Source: an uncultured Candidatus Melainabacteria bacterium (GTDB lineage Bacteria; Cyanobacteriota; Vampirovibrionia; Gastranaerophilales; Gastranaerophilaceae). From it: a DNA stretch of 41,746 nt. Below the pieces are notes generated by a model, which saw only the letters and a list, made by a program, of their open reading frames with translations, was not told the origin of the DNA and did no database searches. The position numbers and the translations under genes were made by a program. Position 1 is the first letter of the stretch. Every line of letters begins with the position of its first letter. The stretch is taken from the NCBI GenBank assembly GCA_934757155.1, contig CAKVLI010000013.1, forward strand, positions 1 to 41,746. Direction: 5' to 3'. Below are positions 24,597 through 32,854 of the stretch, piece after piece.

Positions 24597-25578
24597 CAAA
24601 AAAATACTTTTTATAAACTTTGGCGGACTCGGAGATGAAATTTTGTTTCTACCGACCATTTTATCAGTAAAAAAACAGTTTCCTGACGCGGATATAACTC
24701 TCGCGCTTGAGCGAAGAAGCCGTGGTATTGTGAGTTTGACAGAGGTTATAAACCACACCTTGTACGCAAACATCAAAGGCAAACGCAAGTATTTTGAGCT
24801 ATTCAAACTGCTTATCAAAATTTGGCGCAAAAGATTTGATATCGTAATTTCGTCCGGTTCAAACAAATTTATCTCAATTTTCCTTTTTATGACATTTATC
24901 AAAGAAAAATACGGCTATAACACAGGAAAATTAAGCCAAATACTTTTAACCAAAGCTGTCGATTTGAACAAAAACCGCTACGCAGTGCAAATGTATCACG
25001 AATTAGCTAAAAGCATTACTGATATTGAAACAGAACTGCCGGTTCTCAGTATCAATAAGAAACCGTTAATCCCAAATTCGGTTCTAATCCACCCAGGGGT
25101 TAGTAAAATCAGCGTTACAAAGGGTATGATTAAGACTATACCTGCCCAAAAGTGGGCAAAAGTCGTTGAAGAACTTGCTGATACCGGAAAGAAGGTAATT
25201 CTTGCAGGCGGACCTGATGACAAAGAGGTTATTAAAACAATACAATCCCTTGTGCCACAAGAAAAATATGAGAATATGTACGGCAAAACCAAGAATTTGA
25301 AGGAATTAGCAGAGTTAATCTCAAGTGCAGAAAAATTTTTGTGTTCAGATTCTGCACCTTTGCATATCGCAGTTGCTTTGGGAGTTAGAACTTACGTCAT
25401 TTTTGGCTCTACAGATGACAAAAAACTCATTCCGCAGAACGATATGGTAACCGCAATCAAAGCGGATTGCGCTTGTCCTTTGCGTCCATGCCTGTGGGAA
25501 AAACGTCAAACTACGTGCGAAGAGCTTTCTTGTCTTGATATAACTCCTGAGCATATTGTCGCAACAGTATTGAAGTAA
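24586..25578 (+). CDS. Glycosyltransferase family 9 (heptosyltransferase-like)
   Basis: 330 residues. N-terminal ILFINFGGLGDEILFLPTI is the glycine-rich opening of GT9 enzymes; the C-terminal domain has VLIHPGVSK, WAKVVEELADTGKKVILAGGPDDKE and the family motif KFLCSDSAPLHIAVALGVRTYVIFGSTDDKKL. C-terminal CACPLRPCLWEKRQTTCEELSCLDI is a Cys-rich tail also seen in this family. Likely adds a sugar to lipopolysaccharide core or a similar envelope glycan. Its start lies within the end of the TPR-GT9 gene, and no terminator follows before the next promoter. Confidence 0.9.
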   Translation: MKNNKKILFINFGGLGDEILFLPTILSVKKQFPDADITLALERRSRGIVSLTEVINHTLYANIKGKRKYFELFKLLIKIWRKRFDIVISSGSNKFISIFLFMTFIKEKYGYNTGKLSQILLTKAVDLNKNRYAVQMYHELAKSITDIETELPVLSINKKPLIPNSVLIHPGVSKISVTKGMIKTIPAQKWAKVVEELADTGKKVILAGGPDDKEVIKTIQSLVPQEKYENMYGKTKNLKELAELISSAEKFLCSDSAPLHIAVALGVRTYVIFGSTDDKKLIPQNDMVTAIKADCACPLRPCLWEKRQTTCEELSCLDITPEHIVATVLK

Positions 25579-25605
25579 GATTTTATATCCTCCGGATTCT
25601 CAGGA

Positions 25606-25634
25606 TTGACTTAAATCAAGCCTTCTACTAAAAT
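25606..25634 (+). promoter_or_regulatory. Promoter of the 25663-27977 gene pair
   Basis: TTGACT (25606-25611), 17-base spacer, TAAAAT (25629-25634); the best-matching promoter in the window. The ATG at 25663 follows gaggag. Confidence 0.8.
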
Positions 25635-25662
25635 GTCATAAAGGACTTTTGAGGAGTAAATT

Positions 25663-26241
25663 ATGACCACAACTTATGAAGGCTTAGAGTTTGATCCGGG
25701 ATTTGCGCCATATATTCTCGCATTCCGTGGAACTGTTGAATATCTTTATTTTGATATAAACAAATTCAAAAATTTGTCCCAGAAAAAGATGCGTTTCAGA
25801 CAGTTACACAAAAAAATCCTTAATGTATTTTATAACAACTTAGGTTTTTATGCCGGCTGTTTGATGTGGGCAGCTTATGTAACAACCCAGCCGGAACAAA
25901 AAATATTATCAAACCATTGTTTCGGAAAGCCTTATAATGAAGAGGAAAATATTTCTGAAACACAATATATGCTTAAGTTTGAAGAACTTTTTCCGAAGGA
26001 TATGCAATATTTTCTTTCTGAAAATTTCAGTTTTGACAAAAATCTCCGTAAGCTTCTTGAAACTTACGAAAATTTCTTAGTTTTAAACAAAGGATTTACG
26101 GAAAGCGAACTCAATTCTGATATCAAACTTCCTGAAGGGTTGAAGACTGATAATGCAAAAAGCTACAAGGAAATTATAGAAAAAGTCCTAGAAAATGGGG
26201 ATTTGAGTAAGCTTTTAGAATATCTTCCGGAAATTTTATAG
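25663..26241 (+). CDS. Hypothetical protein upstream of adenine deaminase
   Basis: 192 residues, start ATG with gaggag ten bases upstream and a near-consensus promoter. It is largely helical and soluble in appearance, with an aromatic-rich N-terminal part (FAPYILAFRGTVEYLYFDINKF) and a segment FYAGCLMWAAYVTT that is moderately hydrophobic but short for a membrane span. I do not recognise the family. Eight bases separate it from the adenine deaminase gene, so the two share a transcript; whether they share a pathway is unknown. Confidence 0.75.
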   Translation: MTTTYEGLEFDPGFAPYILAFRGTVEYLYFDINKFKNLSQKKMRFRQLHKKILNVFYNNLGFYAGCLMWAAYVTTQPEQKILSNHCFGKPYNEEENISETQYMLKFEELFPKDMQYFLSENFSFDKNLRKLLETYENFLVLNKGFTESELNSDIKLPEGLKTDNAKSYKEIIEKVLENGDLSKLLEYLPEIL

Positions 26242-26249
26242 AGGTAATT

Positions 26250-27977
26250 ATGTCACAGAGAAGAATTATAAATGTTGCAAGAGGATTAGAAAAAGCAGAT
26301 TTCGTTATAAAAAACGCTAATATCGTAAATGTGCTATCGGAAGAAATCCACGAAGCTGATATCGCGATTGCTGACGGAATTATCGCAGGAATAGGCGAGA
26401 ATTACCACGGCGAAAAGGAAATCAATATAAACGGTGCATTTGTAACTCCTTCTTTTATTGACGGACACGTACATTTGGAAAGTTCAATGATGCTTCCGAA
26501 AGAGTTTGCAAAAGCCGTTCTCCCGGCAGGCACGACAACAGTTATAATTGACCCTCATGAAATTGCGAACGTATTCGGTTTGCACGGCATAAGTTTTATG
26601 CACGAAGCGGTGAAAAACCTTCCCATGGACGTTTACACAATGCTTCCGTCTTGTGTTCCGGCGACTCCGTTTGAAACTTCAGGTTTTGATTTAAACAGTT
26701 ACGATTTGTCACTTTTAATCGACAAACCTTGGGTTCTCGGTATCGCGGAAATGATGAATTTCCCCGGAGTTTTGAACCTCGACAAAAACGTTATGGCAAA
26801 ATTAGAGCTTGCAAAACAAAAAGATAAACGTATCGATGGACACGCACCAATGCTTTCCAACAAAGATTTGTGCGCATATATTGCAAGTGGTGTAAAATCT
26901 GACCACGAATGTACAACACCTAATGAAGCAATTGAAAAACTTCGACTCGGCATGTATCTTATGATTAGAGAAGGTACTGCGGCAAAGGATTTGAACGCAT
27001 TAATCCCTGTTTTGAAAAATTGCAACACAAGAAAATGCCTGTTTGTAACCGATGACAGACATCCTTCAGATTTAAAAGAACACATAAACGGAATGGTTCG
27101 CCGCTCCGTAGAAGCTGGCGTTGACCCGATTAAAGCTGTTCAGTGCGCAAGTTTGAACACGGCTGAATACTTCGGACTCAAGGATTTGGGCGCAGTTGCT
27201 CCTGGGTATAAAGCAGATTTATTAATCCTGCCTGATTTAAAAACCTTCAAACCTGATATGGTAATAAAAGGTGGAAAAACAGTATACGAAAATGGCGGAT
27301 TGACCGTTAATTTTGAAGAAGCAGAAGTTCCGTCCGTCCGTGGTTCTGTAAACGTCAAATGGATTGAAAGAGATGATTTCCGCATTAATGCTCTGTCTGA
27401 CACCACTAGAACTATTGAAATTATTCCGCATCAACTTGTGACAAAATCTACAATTTCAAAAATCAAAGTCGAAAATGGAAACGCTGTAAGCAATGTTGAT
27501 ACGGACACTTTGAAAATCTGTGTAATCGAAAGACACCGCGCAACAGGTAATATCGGCAAAGGTTTTGTAAAAGGATTTAATATCAAAAACGGTGCAATCG
27601 CGTCTACCGTAGCCCACGATTCACACAACATGATTGTTGTCGGAACAAATGACGAAGATATGTATATTGCGGCGGTCGAATTGGTTAAAACTCAAGGCGG
27701 CAAGGTTGTTGTAAGCAATGGACAAGTGCTTTCAAAGCTTCCTCTACCGATTGCGGGACTTATGTCAAACGAAAAATTTGAATACGTTGTAGACAAATGC
27801 GAAGAATTGAATAATGCAGCACATTCTATCGGCTGTACATTGGAAGATCCGTTCATGACAATGGGATTCCTATCACTTCCTGTAATTCCTGAATTAAAAA
27901 TCACGGACAAGGGGGTTTTCGATACTACTAAATTTGATTTCGTAAACATTTTTGACAAAACCGAAGTAAATGTTTAA
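26250..27977 (+). CDS. ade: Adenine deaminase
   Basis: Converts adenine to hypoxanthine plus ammonia, feeding purine salvage. 575 residues, normal for the Ade (amidohydrolase) type. Metal ligands are seen in FIDGHVHLESSMMLP (~71) and later IDGHAPMLS; PAGTTTVIIDPHEIANVFG and IASGVKSDHECTTPNEAIEKLRLGMYLMIREGTAAKDL are diagnostic, as is FVTDDRHPSDL (catalytic Asp region). The C-terminal domain contains ASTVAHDSHNMIVVGTND. Start follows gaggt. Functionally it fits with mtnP at 21910, which releases adenine. Confidence 0.96.
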   Translation: MSQRRIINVARGLEKADFVIKNANIVNVLSEEIHEADIAIADGIIAGIGENYHGEKEININGAFVTPSFIDGHVHLESSMMLPKEFAKAVLPAGTTTVIIDPHEIANVFGLHGISFMHEAVKNLPMDVYTMLPSCVPATPFETSGFDLNSYDLSLLIDKPWVLGIAEMMNFPGVLNLDKNVMAKLELAKQKDKRIDGHAPMLSNKDLCAYIASGVKSDHECTTPNEAIEKLRLGMYLMIREGTAAKDLNALIPVLKNCNTRKCLFVTDDRHPSDLKEHINGMVRRSVEAGVDPIKAVQCASLNTAEYFGLKDLGAVAPGYKADLLILPDLKTFKPDMVIKGGKTVYENGGLTVNFEEAEVPSVRGSVNVKWIERDDFRINALSDTTRTIEIIPHQLVTKSTISKIKVENGNAVSNVDTDTLKICVIERHRATGNIGKGFVKGFNIKNGAIASTVAHDSHNMIVVGTNDEDMYIAAVELVKTQGGKVVVSNGQVLSKLPLPIAGLMSNEKFEYVVDKCEELNNAAHSIGCTLEDPFMTMGFLSLPVIPELKITDKGVFDTTKFDFVNIFDKTEVNV

Positions 27978-27993
27978 TTTTGGTCAAATTTCA

Positions 27994-28002
27994 TGATATA
28001 AT
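27994..28002 (+). promoter_or_regulatory. Extended -10 six bases before ribE
   Basis: TGATATAAT (27994-28002) followed by tgagcc and the ATG at 28009. No ribosome binding site and no room for an FMN riboswitch in the 31-base gap. Confidence 0.65.
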
Positions 28003-28008
28003 TGAGCC

Positions 28009-28641
28009 ATGTTTACGGGTATTATAGAAGAACTTGCGAAAATCCGAAAAATCACAAAGGATAGAGTAACTATTGAGTGTAAAACTGTTCTTGATGATAT
28101 CAAACTCGGGGACAGTATCGCGGTGAATGGTGTGTGTTTAACTGTAACAGAAATTTTTTCTGACGGCTATAGCGCGGACATTTCGCCCGAAACGTTTGAC
28201 GTTACGACTTTAGACAAACTATCCAATGGTGATTCTGTCAATCTTGAACGCGCACTTCCGGTAAACGGGAGACTCGGCGGACATATCGTTTCAGGGCATA
28301 TTGACGGAGTAGGGAAGTTTTTGGGTAGCAAAAAAGCCGGAAGCTTTTATAACCTTGAGTTTTCATTACCGGAAAACATTTCCAAATACACTGTACACAA
28401 AGGTTCAATTGCGATTAACGGGATTAGCTTAACAATTGCAGAAGTTAAGGACAATACCGTAAAAGTAGCTATAATCCCTCATACATTTGAAAACACTAAT
28501 CTAAAATACCTGCAATCAGGAGATTTTGTAAACATTGAAACCGATGTTTTGGCAAGATATGTTGAAAAATTTTTATCAACGAGAGATAATAAGTCAGGGA
28601 TAAATTTAGCCCTGCTGCAAGAGAACGGTTTTTTAGATTAA
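28009..28641 (+). CDS. ribE: Riboflavin synthase, alpha chain
   Basis: Dismutates two 6,7-dimethyl-8-ribityllumazine molecules to riboflavin. 210 residues with the two internal lumazine-binding repeats: MFTGIIEELAKI, DSIAVNGVCLTVTEI and GHIVSGHIDGVGKF in the first; KGSIAINGISLTIAEV and IPHTFENTNL in the second. The N-terminal MFTGII is nearly invariant, fixing the start at ATG 28009. That ATG has no ribosome binding site; an extended -10 lies six bases before it. ribBA follows 44 bases later. Called ribC in some naming schemes. Confidence 0.96.
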   Translation: MFTGIIEELAKIRKITKDRVTIECKTVLDDIKLGDSIAVNGVCLTVTEIFSDGYSADISPETFDVTTLDKLSNGDSVNLERALPVNGRLGGHIVSGHIDGVGKFLGSKKAGSFYNLEFSLPENISKYTVHKGSIAINGISLTIAEVKDNTVKVAIIPHTFENTNLKYLQSGDFVNIETDVLARYVEKFLSTRDNKSGINLALLQENGFLD

Positions 28642-28685
28642 CACAACTTTCACAAACAAATTTCAAACCGTAGATAAAGGACACG

Positions 28686-29897
28686 ATGGAACACATAAAT
28701 CATTTCAGTTCAATAGAAGAAGCATTAGAGGATTTTAAAAACGGAAAACCTCTTATTGTTGCTGACGATGAGGACAGAGAGAACGAAGGTGATTTAATCA
28801 TTTCAGCCCAAGCTGTGACTCCGGAATTCATTAACTTTATGACAAAAGAATGCCGCGGACTTGTTTGCCTCGCAATATCTTCAGACATTGCAGAAAGACT
28901 CGATTTGCCACAAATGGTTCAAAAGAACACTGAGAGTATGCAAACAGCATTTTCTTTGAGCATTGATGCACACCCAAAATTTGGTGTCACTACAGGGATT
29001 TCAGCTTATGACAGAGCAAAAACTGTTGAAGTTGCGATTGCACCTGATGCAGTTCCTTCCGATTTAAGACGTCCGGGGCACATGTTCCCTTGCGTTTCTA
29101 AAAAAGGCGGAGTTCTCAAACGCTGCGGACATACGGAAGCGACAGTTGACCTTGCAATATTGAGCGGTCACAGACCAGCCGGTGTTATGTGCGAAATTCT
29201 TGCGGAAGACGGCAAGATGATGAGAAGAGATGAGTTGAGTGAATTTGCCAAAAAGCACGGAATAAAATTCATTACCGTAGCAGATTTGATTGCTTACAGA
29301 CTCAAAAAAGAAAGATTTGTAAAAAGAGAAGTTGAAGTATTTTTACCAACACAATTCGGTGATTTCAATATAATCGGATACACTGATACAATTTCCGGTT
29401 GCGAACATGTGGCTTTGGCTAAAGATGACGGCTCAGATAAAATCCCGCTCATCAGAGTTCACAGCGAATGTCTGACAGGCGATATTTTTCATAGCCTCAA
29501 ATGCGACTGCAATTGGCAATTGCATAAAGCTCTTGAAATGATTCAAGAATACGGAAAAGGAGCTGTAATCTACCTGAGAGATCACGAAGGCAGAGGAATC
29601 GGACTTGTTAACAAGCTCAAAGCTTACAAGCTCCAAGAGCAAGGGCAAGATACAGTGGAAGCAAATATGTCTCTGGGTTTTGCACCTGATTTAAGAAATT
29701 ACGGAGTCGGCGCACAGATTATTTTGGATTTAGGGTTCAATAATTTCAACCTTATCACTAACAACCCTAAAAAAATAATCGGACTAAAAGGTTACGGACT
29801 CACAATTCACGAGAATATCAATATAAAATCGGAAGTTAATAAATACAACGAACGATACATAAAAACAAAATGTGAAAAAATGCACCATCTAATGTAA
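28686..29897 (+). CDS. ribBA: Bifunctional 3,4-dihydroxy-2-butanone-4-phosphate synthase / GTP cyclohydrolase II
   Basis: Catalyses both entry reactions of riboflavin synthesis. Residues ~1-200 are the DHBP synthase (RibB) domain: ADDEDRENEGDLIISAQAV, FMTKECRGLVCLAI, and RPGHMFPCVSKKGGVLKRCGHTEATVDL. Residues ~205-403 are GTP cyclohydrolase II (RibA): RVHSECLTGDIFHSLKCDC (three zinc Cys), IYLRDHEGRGIGLVNKLKAYKLQ and the C-terminal LITNNPKKIIGL. 403 residues, normal for the fusion. Both active sites look complete. Start follows aaagga. ribD and ribH are not in the window. Confidence 0.97.
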   Translation: MEHINHFSSIEEALEDFKNGKPLIVADDEDRENEGDLIISAQAVTPEFINFMTKECRGLVCLAISSDIAERLDLPQMVQKNTESMQTAFSLSIDAHPKFGVTTGISAYDRAKTVEVAIAPDAVPSDLRRPGHMFPCVSKKGGVLKRCGHTEATVDLAILSGHRPAGVMCEILAEDGKMMRRDELSEFAKKHGIKFITVADLIAYRLKKERFVKREVEVFLPTQFGDFNIIGYTDTISGCEHVALAKDDGSDKIPLIRVHSECLTGDIFHSLKCDCNWQLHKALEMIQEYGKGAVIYLRDHEGRGIGLVNKLKAYKLQEQGQDTVEANMSLGFAPDLRNYGVGAQIILDLGFNNFNLITNNPKKIIGLKGYGLTIHENINIKSEVNKYNERYIKTKCEKMHHLM

Positions 29898-29907
29898 AGG
29901 AAGTTTT

Positions 29908-30903
29908 ATGGCGGAAACAAATTATGAAGTAGAACTACTGAATGGAAGTACTTTTAAAATCTTTAAAGGAGTTTACAACGATTTCAAATCAAAAGCTGTA
30001 AGCGAATACAAGTTTGAACTTGAGCCTCTTCCTTATGAAGAGTTTATCGGTGCTGTTGAAAAAGATTACTTGAAGTGCATTGTACTCAAGGAAAACTTGA
30101 TACCAACTGCATTTTTGGTTTATACAACTTCTATTTCCGAATCAATTGAACTAAATTTAATTCACTGTCTCGGAACAGAAGATGAAACGACTAAAATCAA
30201 ATTGCTTGTTGAAAAATTCCTTGAACTTACAGAAGCAGAAAGACAGCAAAAAGTCGTATCTTATCCTATGATAGGGCATCAATCAATATTTACGGCTGAT
30301 TTGGCAAGATTCGGATTTAAATTCGTAGGACTCGCAGTTTTAAGATTTTTAATGGGCAATGCTTCATCAGAAAGAATCTTGGAAAACATGAAACTGCCTG
30401 AAAAATCAGATGAATACAAAATCGTAAGCTATTCTGATACATATCGTGATGATATAATCAGAGTTATACACGAATCCTTCAGAGACACATCTGACGCCAT
30501 ATACGACACAAGATTTAAGTCAATCGAAGGCACAATCGATATAATAAACAAAATTGTTGAAAATATTTACGGCGAATTTTTACCGGAAGCAACTTCCGTT
30601 CTTTTATACAACGATACACCTTGCGGAATTGTATTTGCTAACGTCACAGGCGGTAAGATTGCCAACGTTCCGTTGGTTGCAATTGAAAAAAATCACCGCG
30701 GACATGGTCTTTCAGAGTTGTTGCTTAATAGAACTATTAAAATGATTGTTGATTGGACAAAACTTGGCAAACGTGAATTTTCGGAAGTTAACGTAACTAC
30801 TGAAACCAACAACTATAAAGCATTAAAAATGTACAGAAAAATTGGATTTAGAGAAGATTTTTGCTATGCTCAAGCATATCTTTTGCAAAAGCGCAAAAAA
30901 TAG
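29908..30903 (+). CDS. GNAT-family N-acetyltransferase
   Basis: 331 residues, about twice one GNAT domain. The C-terminal half (~165-331) contains the acetyl-CoA loop VPLVAIEKNHRGHGLSELLLNRTIKMI and the typical ending NNYKALKMYRKIGFRED. The N-terminal half (EFIGAVEKDYLKCIVLKENLIPTAFLVYTTSI) may be a degenerate GNAT-like or substrate domain. The substrate is unknown. Start ATG follows aaagga, ten bases after ribBA, suggesting co-transcription with the riboflavin genes, though no link in function is evident. Confidence 0.85.
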   Translation: MAETNYEVELLNGSTFKIFKGVYNDFKSKAVSEYKFELEPLPYEEFIGAVEKDYLKCIVLKENLIPTAFLVYTTSISESIELNLIHCLGTEDETTKIKLLVEKFLELTEAERQQKVVSYPMIGHQSIFTADLARFGFKFVGLAVLRFLMGNASSERILENMKLPEKSDEYKIVSYSDTYRDDIIRVIHESFRDTSDAIYDTRFKSIEGTIDIINKIVENIYGEFLPEATSVLLYNDTPCGIVFANVTGGKIANVPLVAIEKNHRGHGLSELLLNRTIKMIVDWTKLGKREFSEVNVTTETNNYKALKMYRKIGFREDFCYAQAYLLQKRKK

Positions 30904-30910
30904 AATTTTA

Positions 30911-30919
30911 TGGTATAGT
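30911..30919 (+). promoter_or_regulatory. Extended -10 for the SLH-protein gene
   Basis: TGGTATAGT (30911-30919), 47 bases before the ATG at 30967, which has a strong aaggag ribosome binding site. The A/T stretch CCTTTTTAAAAAAGG (30937-30951) within the leader can form a small hairpin. Confidence 0.55.
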
Positions 30920-30966
30920 AGTATGGAAGTTTAACCCTTTTTAAAAAAGGATAAGAAAGGAGAAGT

Positions 30967-32379
30967 ATGAAAGTTTCAAAAGAACTATTTGTGGCAGTAA
31001 GTGTACTATGTATGACTGCTGGTGTAGCAATGGCTGATGATTCAATTCAAGCTTATGCACATCCGACTCTTTTCGGTTCACAAGGTCACTCCCTTGTTAC
31101 AGCTGAAAACGATGTTATCGTAGGTGGTAAGGTTTACAAACCATGTCAAGTTAAAACAATTGACAAAAAACAAAACGTTGTAGTAGGACGTTGCGCTAAA
31201 CAAATGTTGAGCGATATGCAAGCGAAAATGGATCAAAAAAGAGGCGCAATCTATGATCCTAAAATGCCTGTATTGCGTTCAGAATTGGCTTACTTAATTT
31301 CTGAAGGCTTAGGTCTTACTAAAGGTGATTCATCAAAATATACTGACTTAGCTGATTCATATTGGGCAAAAACTGAAATTGAAAGAGCTTTGACAGCAGA
31401 TGTTATGATTGGTTATCCTGATTCAACATTCAAACCTGATAAAGCAATCACAAAAGCGGAAGTTTTCTGTACGTTTGCTAAACTTATGAAGGTTGATGCA
31501 AGTGCAACAGCAGTTCCAACTCTTAACGGACAAACTATTAAGCACGTTCCTCAATGGGCTTATGCTGCTACAAACGAAGTTGTTGCTTCAGGCTTGTTGA
31601 ATGCTGTACCTGATACAGACAAAGTTATCAATGATGAATACTTGTCAAAAGAACAAGTTGCTTATTTCTTGGCAGCAATGAAGAGAAACTTCCAGATTGA
31701 CCTTTCAAACGGCGCAATCGGATGTGCAACAAAATACGAACCTGTTGCTGTAAAAATCAAATTGTCTGAAAGATTAAGCGCAAGAACATCTACAGTAGGT
31801 GATACCTTCACTGCTAAAACTACCCAAGACGTAACTCTTAACGGAGTTTGCTTCCCTGCAGGTTCAACTGTTAAAGGTGAAGTTGTATCAGTTTCAAGAC
31901 CTGGTGTTAAGAACCCTGGTTACCTTGAAGTTCAATTCGATACAATCAAAAATGGCGACAACAGCGCTAACTTCCCTAAACAGCTTTCAAGCGCACAAGT
32001 TGACGTAATGAAGAACCCTAATATCGTTTCAAGATTATTGGGCGCTCCATTCTCAATCACTGGCAGAGTTGCAGGTGTTGCAGGAAGATCAGTTGCAGGA
32101 ACAGCAGAAGTTGTGTCTAACGGTGCAGAAGAATTCTGCGGAAACTGGTCAGATGCGTTTGCTGATACAGCATCTTTACACCCTCTAAAAGGCTTGAAGA
32201 GTGTTGGAAGTAGCGTTATCACTGTTGGTAAAGGTGTTTACAACATCACTAAGTTAGCTGTAAGCGGAACCTTCGGTGTTCTTTATGAATTCGTTGATGA
32301 ATGCAAATACATCATCGTTCCTAACACAACTAACGATTCTAGCTTGAATCCTGATGAAGAATTAACAATTATCTTCTAA
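30967..32379 (+). CDS. Exported SLH-domain protein, likely outer membrane-peptidoglycan anchor
   Basis: 470 residues. Signal peptide MKVSKELFVAVSVLCMTAGVAMA is followed by mature DDSIQAYA. One SLH domain lies at ~100-175: VLRSELAYLISEGLGL, YTDLADSYWAKTEIERALTADVMIGYPDSTFKPDKAITKAEVFCTFAKLM. SLH domains bind secondary cell-wall polymers or pyruvylated glycans. Residues ~250-345 (SARTSTVGDTFTAKTTQDVTLNGVCFPAGSTVKGEVV) form a beta-rich domain resembling the VirB10/TrbI-type fold by its PAGS-x-V-x-G-x-V motif; the rest has Gly/Val-rich segments. Strong ribosome binding site, low use of rare-looking codons and a good terminator suggest high expression. In cyanobacteria and Negativicutes such proteins tie the outer membrane to the wall. 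Confidence 0.85.
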   Translation: MKVSKELFVAVSVLCMTAGVAMADDSIQAYAHPTLFGSQGHSLVTAENDVIVGGKVYKPCQVKTIDKKQNVVVGRCAKQMLSDMQAKMDQKRGAIYDPKMPVLRSELAYLISEGLGLTKGDSSKYTDLADSYWAKTEIERALTADVMIGYPDSTFKPDKAITKAEVFCTFAKLMKVDASATAVPTLNGQTIKHVPQWAYAATNEVVASGLLNAVPDTDKVINDEYLSKEQVAYFLAAMKRNFQIDLSNGAIGCATKYEPVAVKIKLSERLSARTSTVGDTFTAKTTQDVTLNGVCFPAGSTVKGEVVSVSRPGVKNPGYLEVQFDTIKNGDNSANFPKQLSSAQVDVMKNPNIVSRLLGAPFSITGRVAGVAGRSVAGTAEVVSNGAEEFCGNWSDAFADTASLHPLKGLKSVGSSVITVGKGVYNITKLAVSGTFGVLYEFVDECKYIIVPNTTNDSSLNPDEELTIIF

Positions 32380-32399
32380 TTCGTTCAAGTTGAAAATTG

Positions 32400-32436
32400 T
32401 AAAATCCCCGACGTCATTAGATATCGGGGATTTTTA
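32400..32436 (+). terminator. Intrinsic terminator of the SLH-protein gene
   Basis: Stem AATCCCCGA / TCGGGGATT with a 12-base loop and five T after the stem, starting 21 bases after the stop. Confidence 0.9.
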
Positions 32437-32495
32437 TTAACATTTCTTAACAAAAAGAAATAAAAAAAGCAATTTTTTTTCTGTTTACTACTTTA

Positions 32496-32532
32496 TATAT
32501 ATACAGGATATCAAAAAGCGTTATATATACAG
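32496..32532 (+). promoter_or_regulatory. Tandem TATATATACAG repeats, candidate operator of the RHH gene
   Basis: Two exact copies of TATATATACAG at 32496-32506 and 32522-32532, 26 bases apart start to start (about 2.5 helical turns). They sit directly before the ribosome binding site of a ribbon-helix-helix protein gene. RHH proteins commonly bind short tandem direct or inverted repeats over their own promoter; that link is an inference. Confidence 0.45.
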
Positions 32533-32546
32533 TAAAGGAGAAATAT

Positions 32547-32735
32547 ATGGCAAGAGTCTTAATTTCCATGCCGGAAGAATTTTTAAGTAGAATCGATCAA
32601 GTAGCAGAAGGAGAAAACCGCACAAGATCAGAATTAATCAGGGAAGCTCTCAGAAGCTACATGTACAAAAGCAGGGTTAAATCATCAACTCTTGCAAACA
32701 AGAATGCAGCAATTTTAGAAGCTTTGTTGGATTAA
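32547..32735 (+). CDS. CopG/Arc-type ribbon-helix-helix DNA-binding protein
   Basis: 62 residues. The N-terminal strand ARVLISMPEEFLSRIDQVAE followed by NRTRSELIREALRSYMYK is the classic ribbon-helix-helix pattern: an antiparallel strand that enters the DNA major groove as a dimer, then two helices. The rest is a short basic tail. Start ATG follows aaaggag. No toxin-like gene is adjacent (a terminator and a minus-strand gene follow), so it is probably a free-standing regulator rather than an antitoxin. Two TATATATACAG repeats upstream may be its autoregulatory site. Confidence 0.9.
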   Translation: MARVLISMPEEFLSRIDQVAEGENRTRSELIREALRSYMYKSRVKSSTLANKNAAILEALLD

Positions 32736-32818
32736 AATTGCAGCGACAAAAGTTTTTGTGAAATGTTCTTCGAACATCTCCACCAAGCGGAAAAAGGAAA
32801 ATAGGGAAATAATTAGGG

Positions 32819-32852
32819 AAAAAAACGGCTCAACACCAATGAGCCGTTTTTT
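32819..32852. terminator. Bidirectional terminator between the RHH gene and acetolactate synthase
   Basis: Stem AAAAACGGCTCA / TGAGCCGTTTTT with a 7-base loop, A run on one side and T run on the other. A further small hairpin, ATGTTC / GAACAT around 32763-32777, lies just upstream. Confidence 0.92.
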
Positions 32853-32854
32853 AT

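Noticed and set aside
27978..28008. FMN riboswitch ahead of ribE-ribBA
   Set aside because: Only 31 bases separate the genes and they contain a -10 element six bases from the ATG; no room for the aptamer.
32547..32735. Toxin-antitoxin pair based on the ribbon-helix-helix gene
   Set aside because: The next plus-strand space holds only hairpins and a terminator, and the following gene is acetolactate synthase on the other strand; no toxin-like partner is present.
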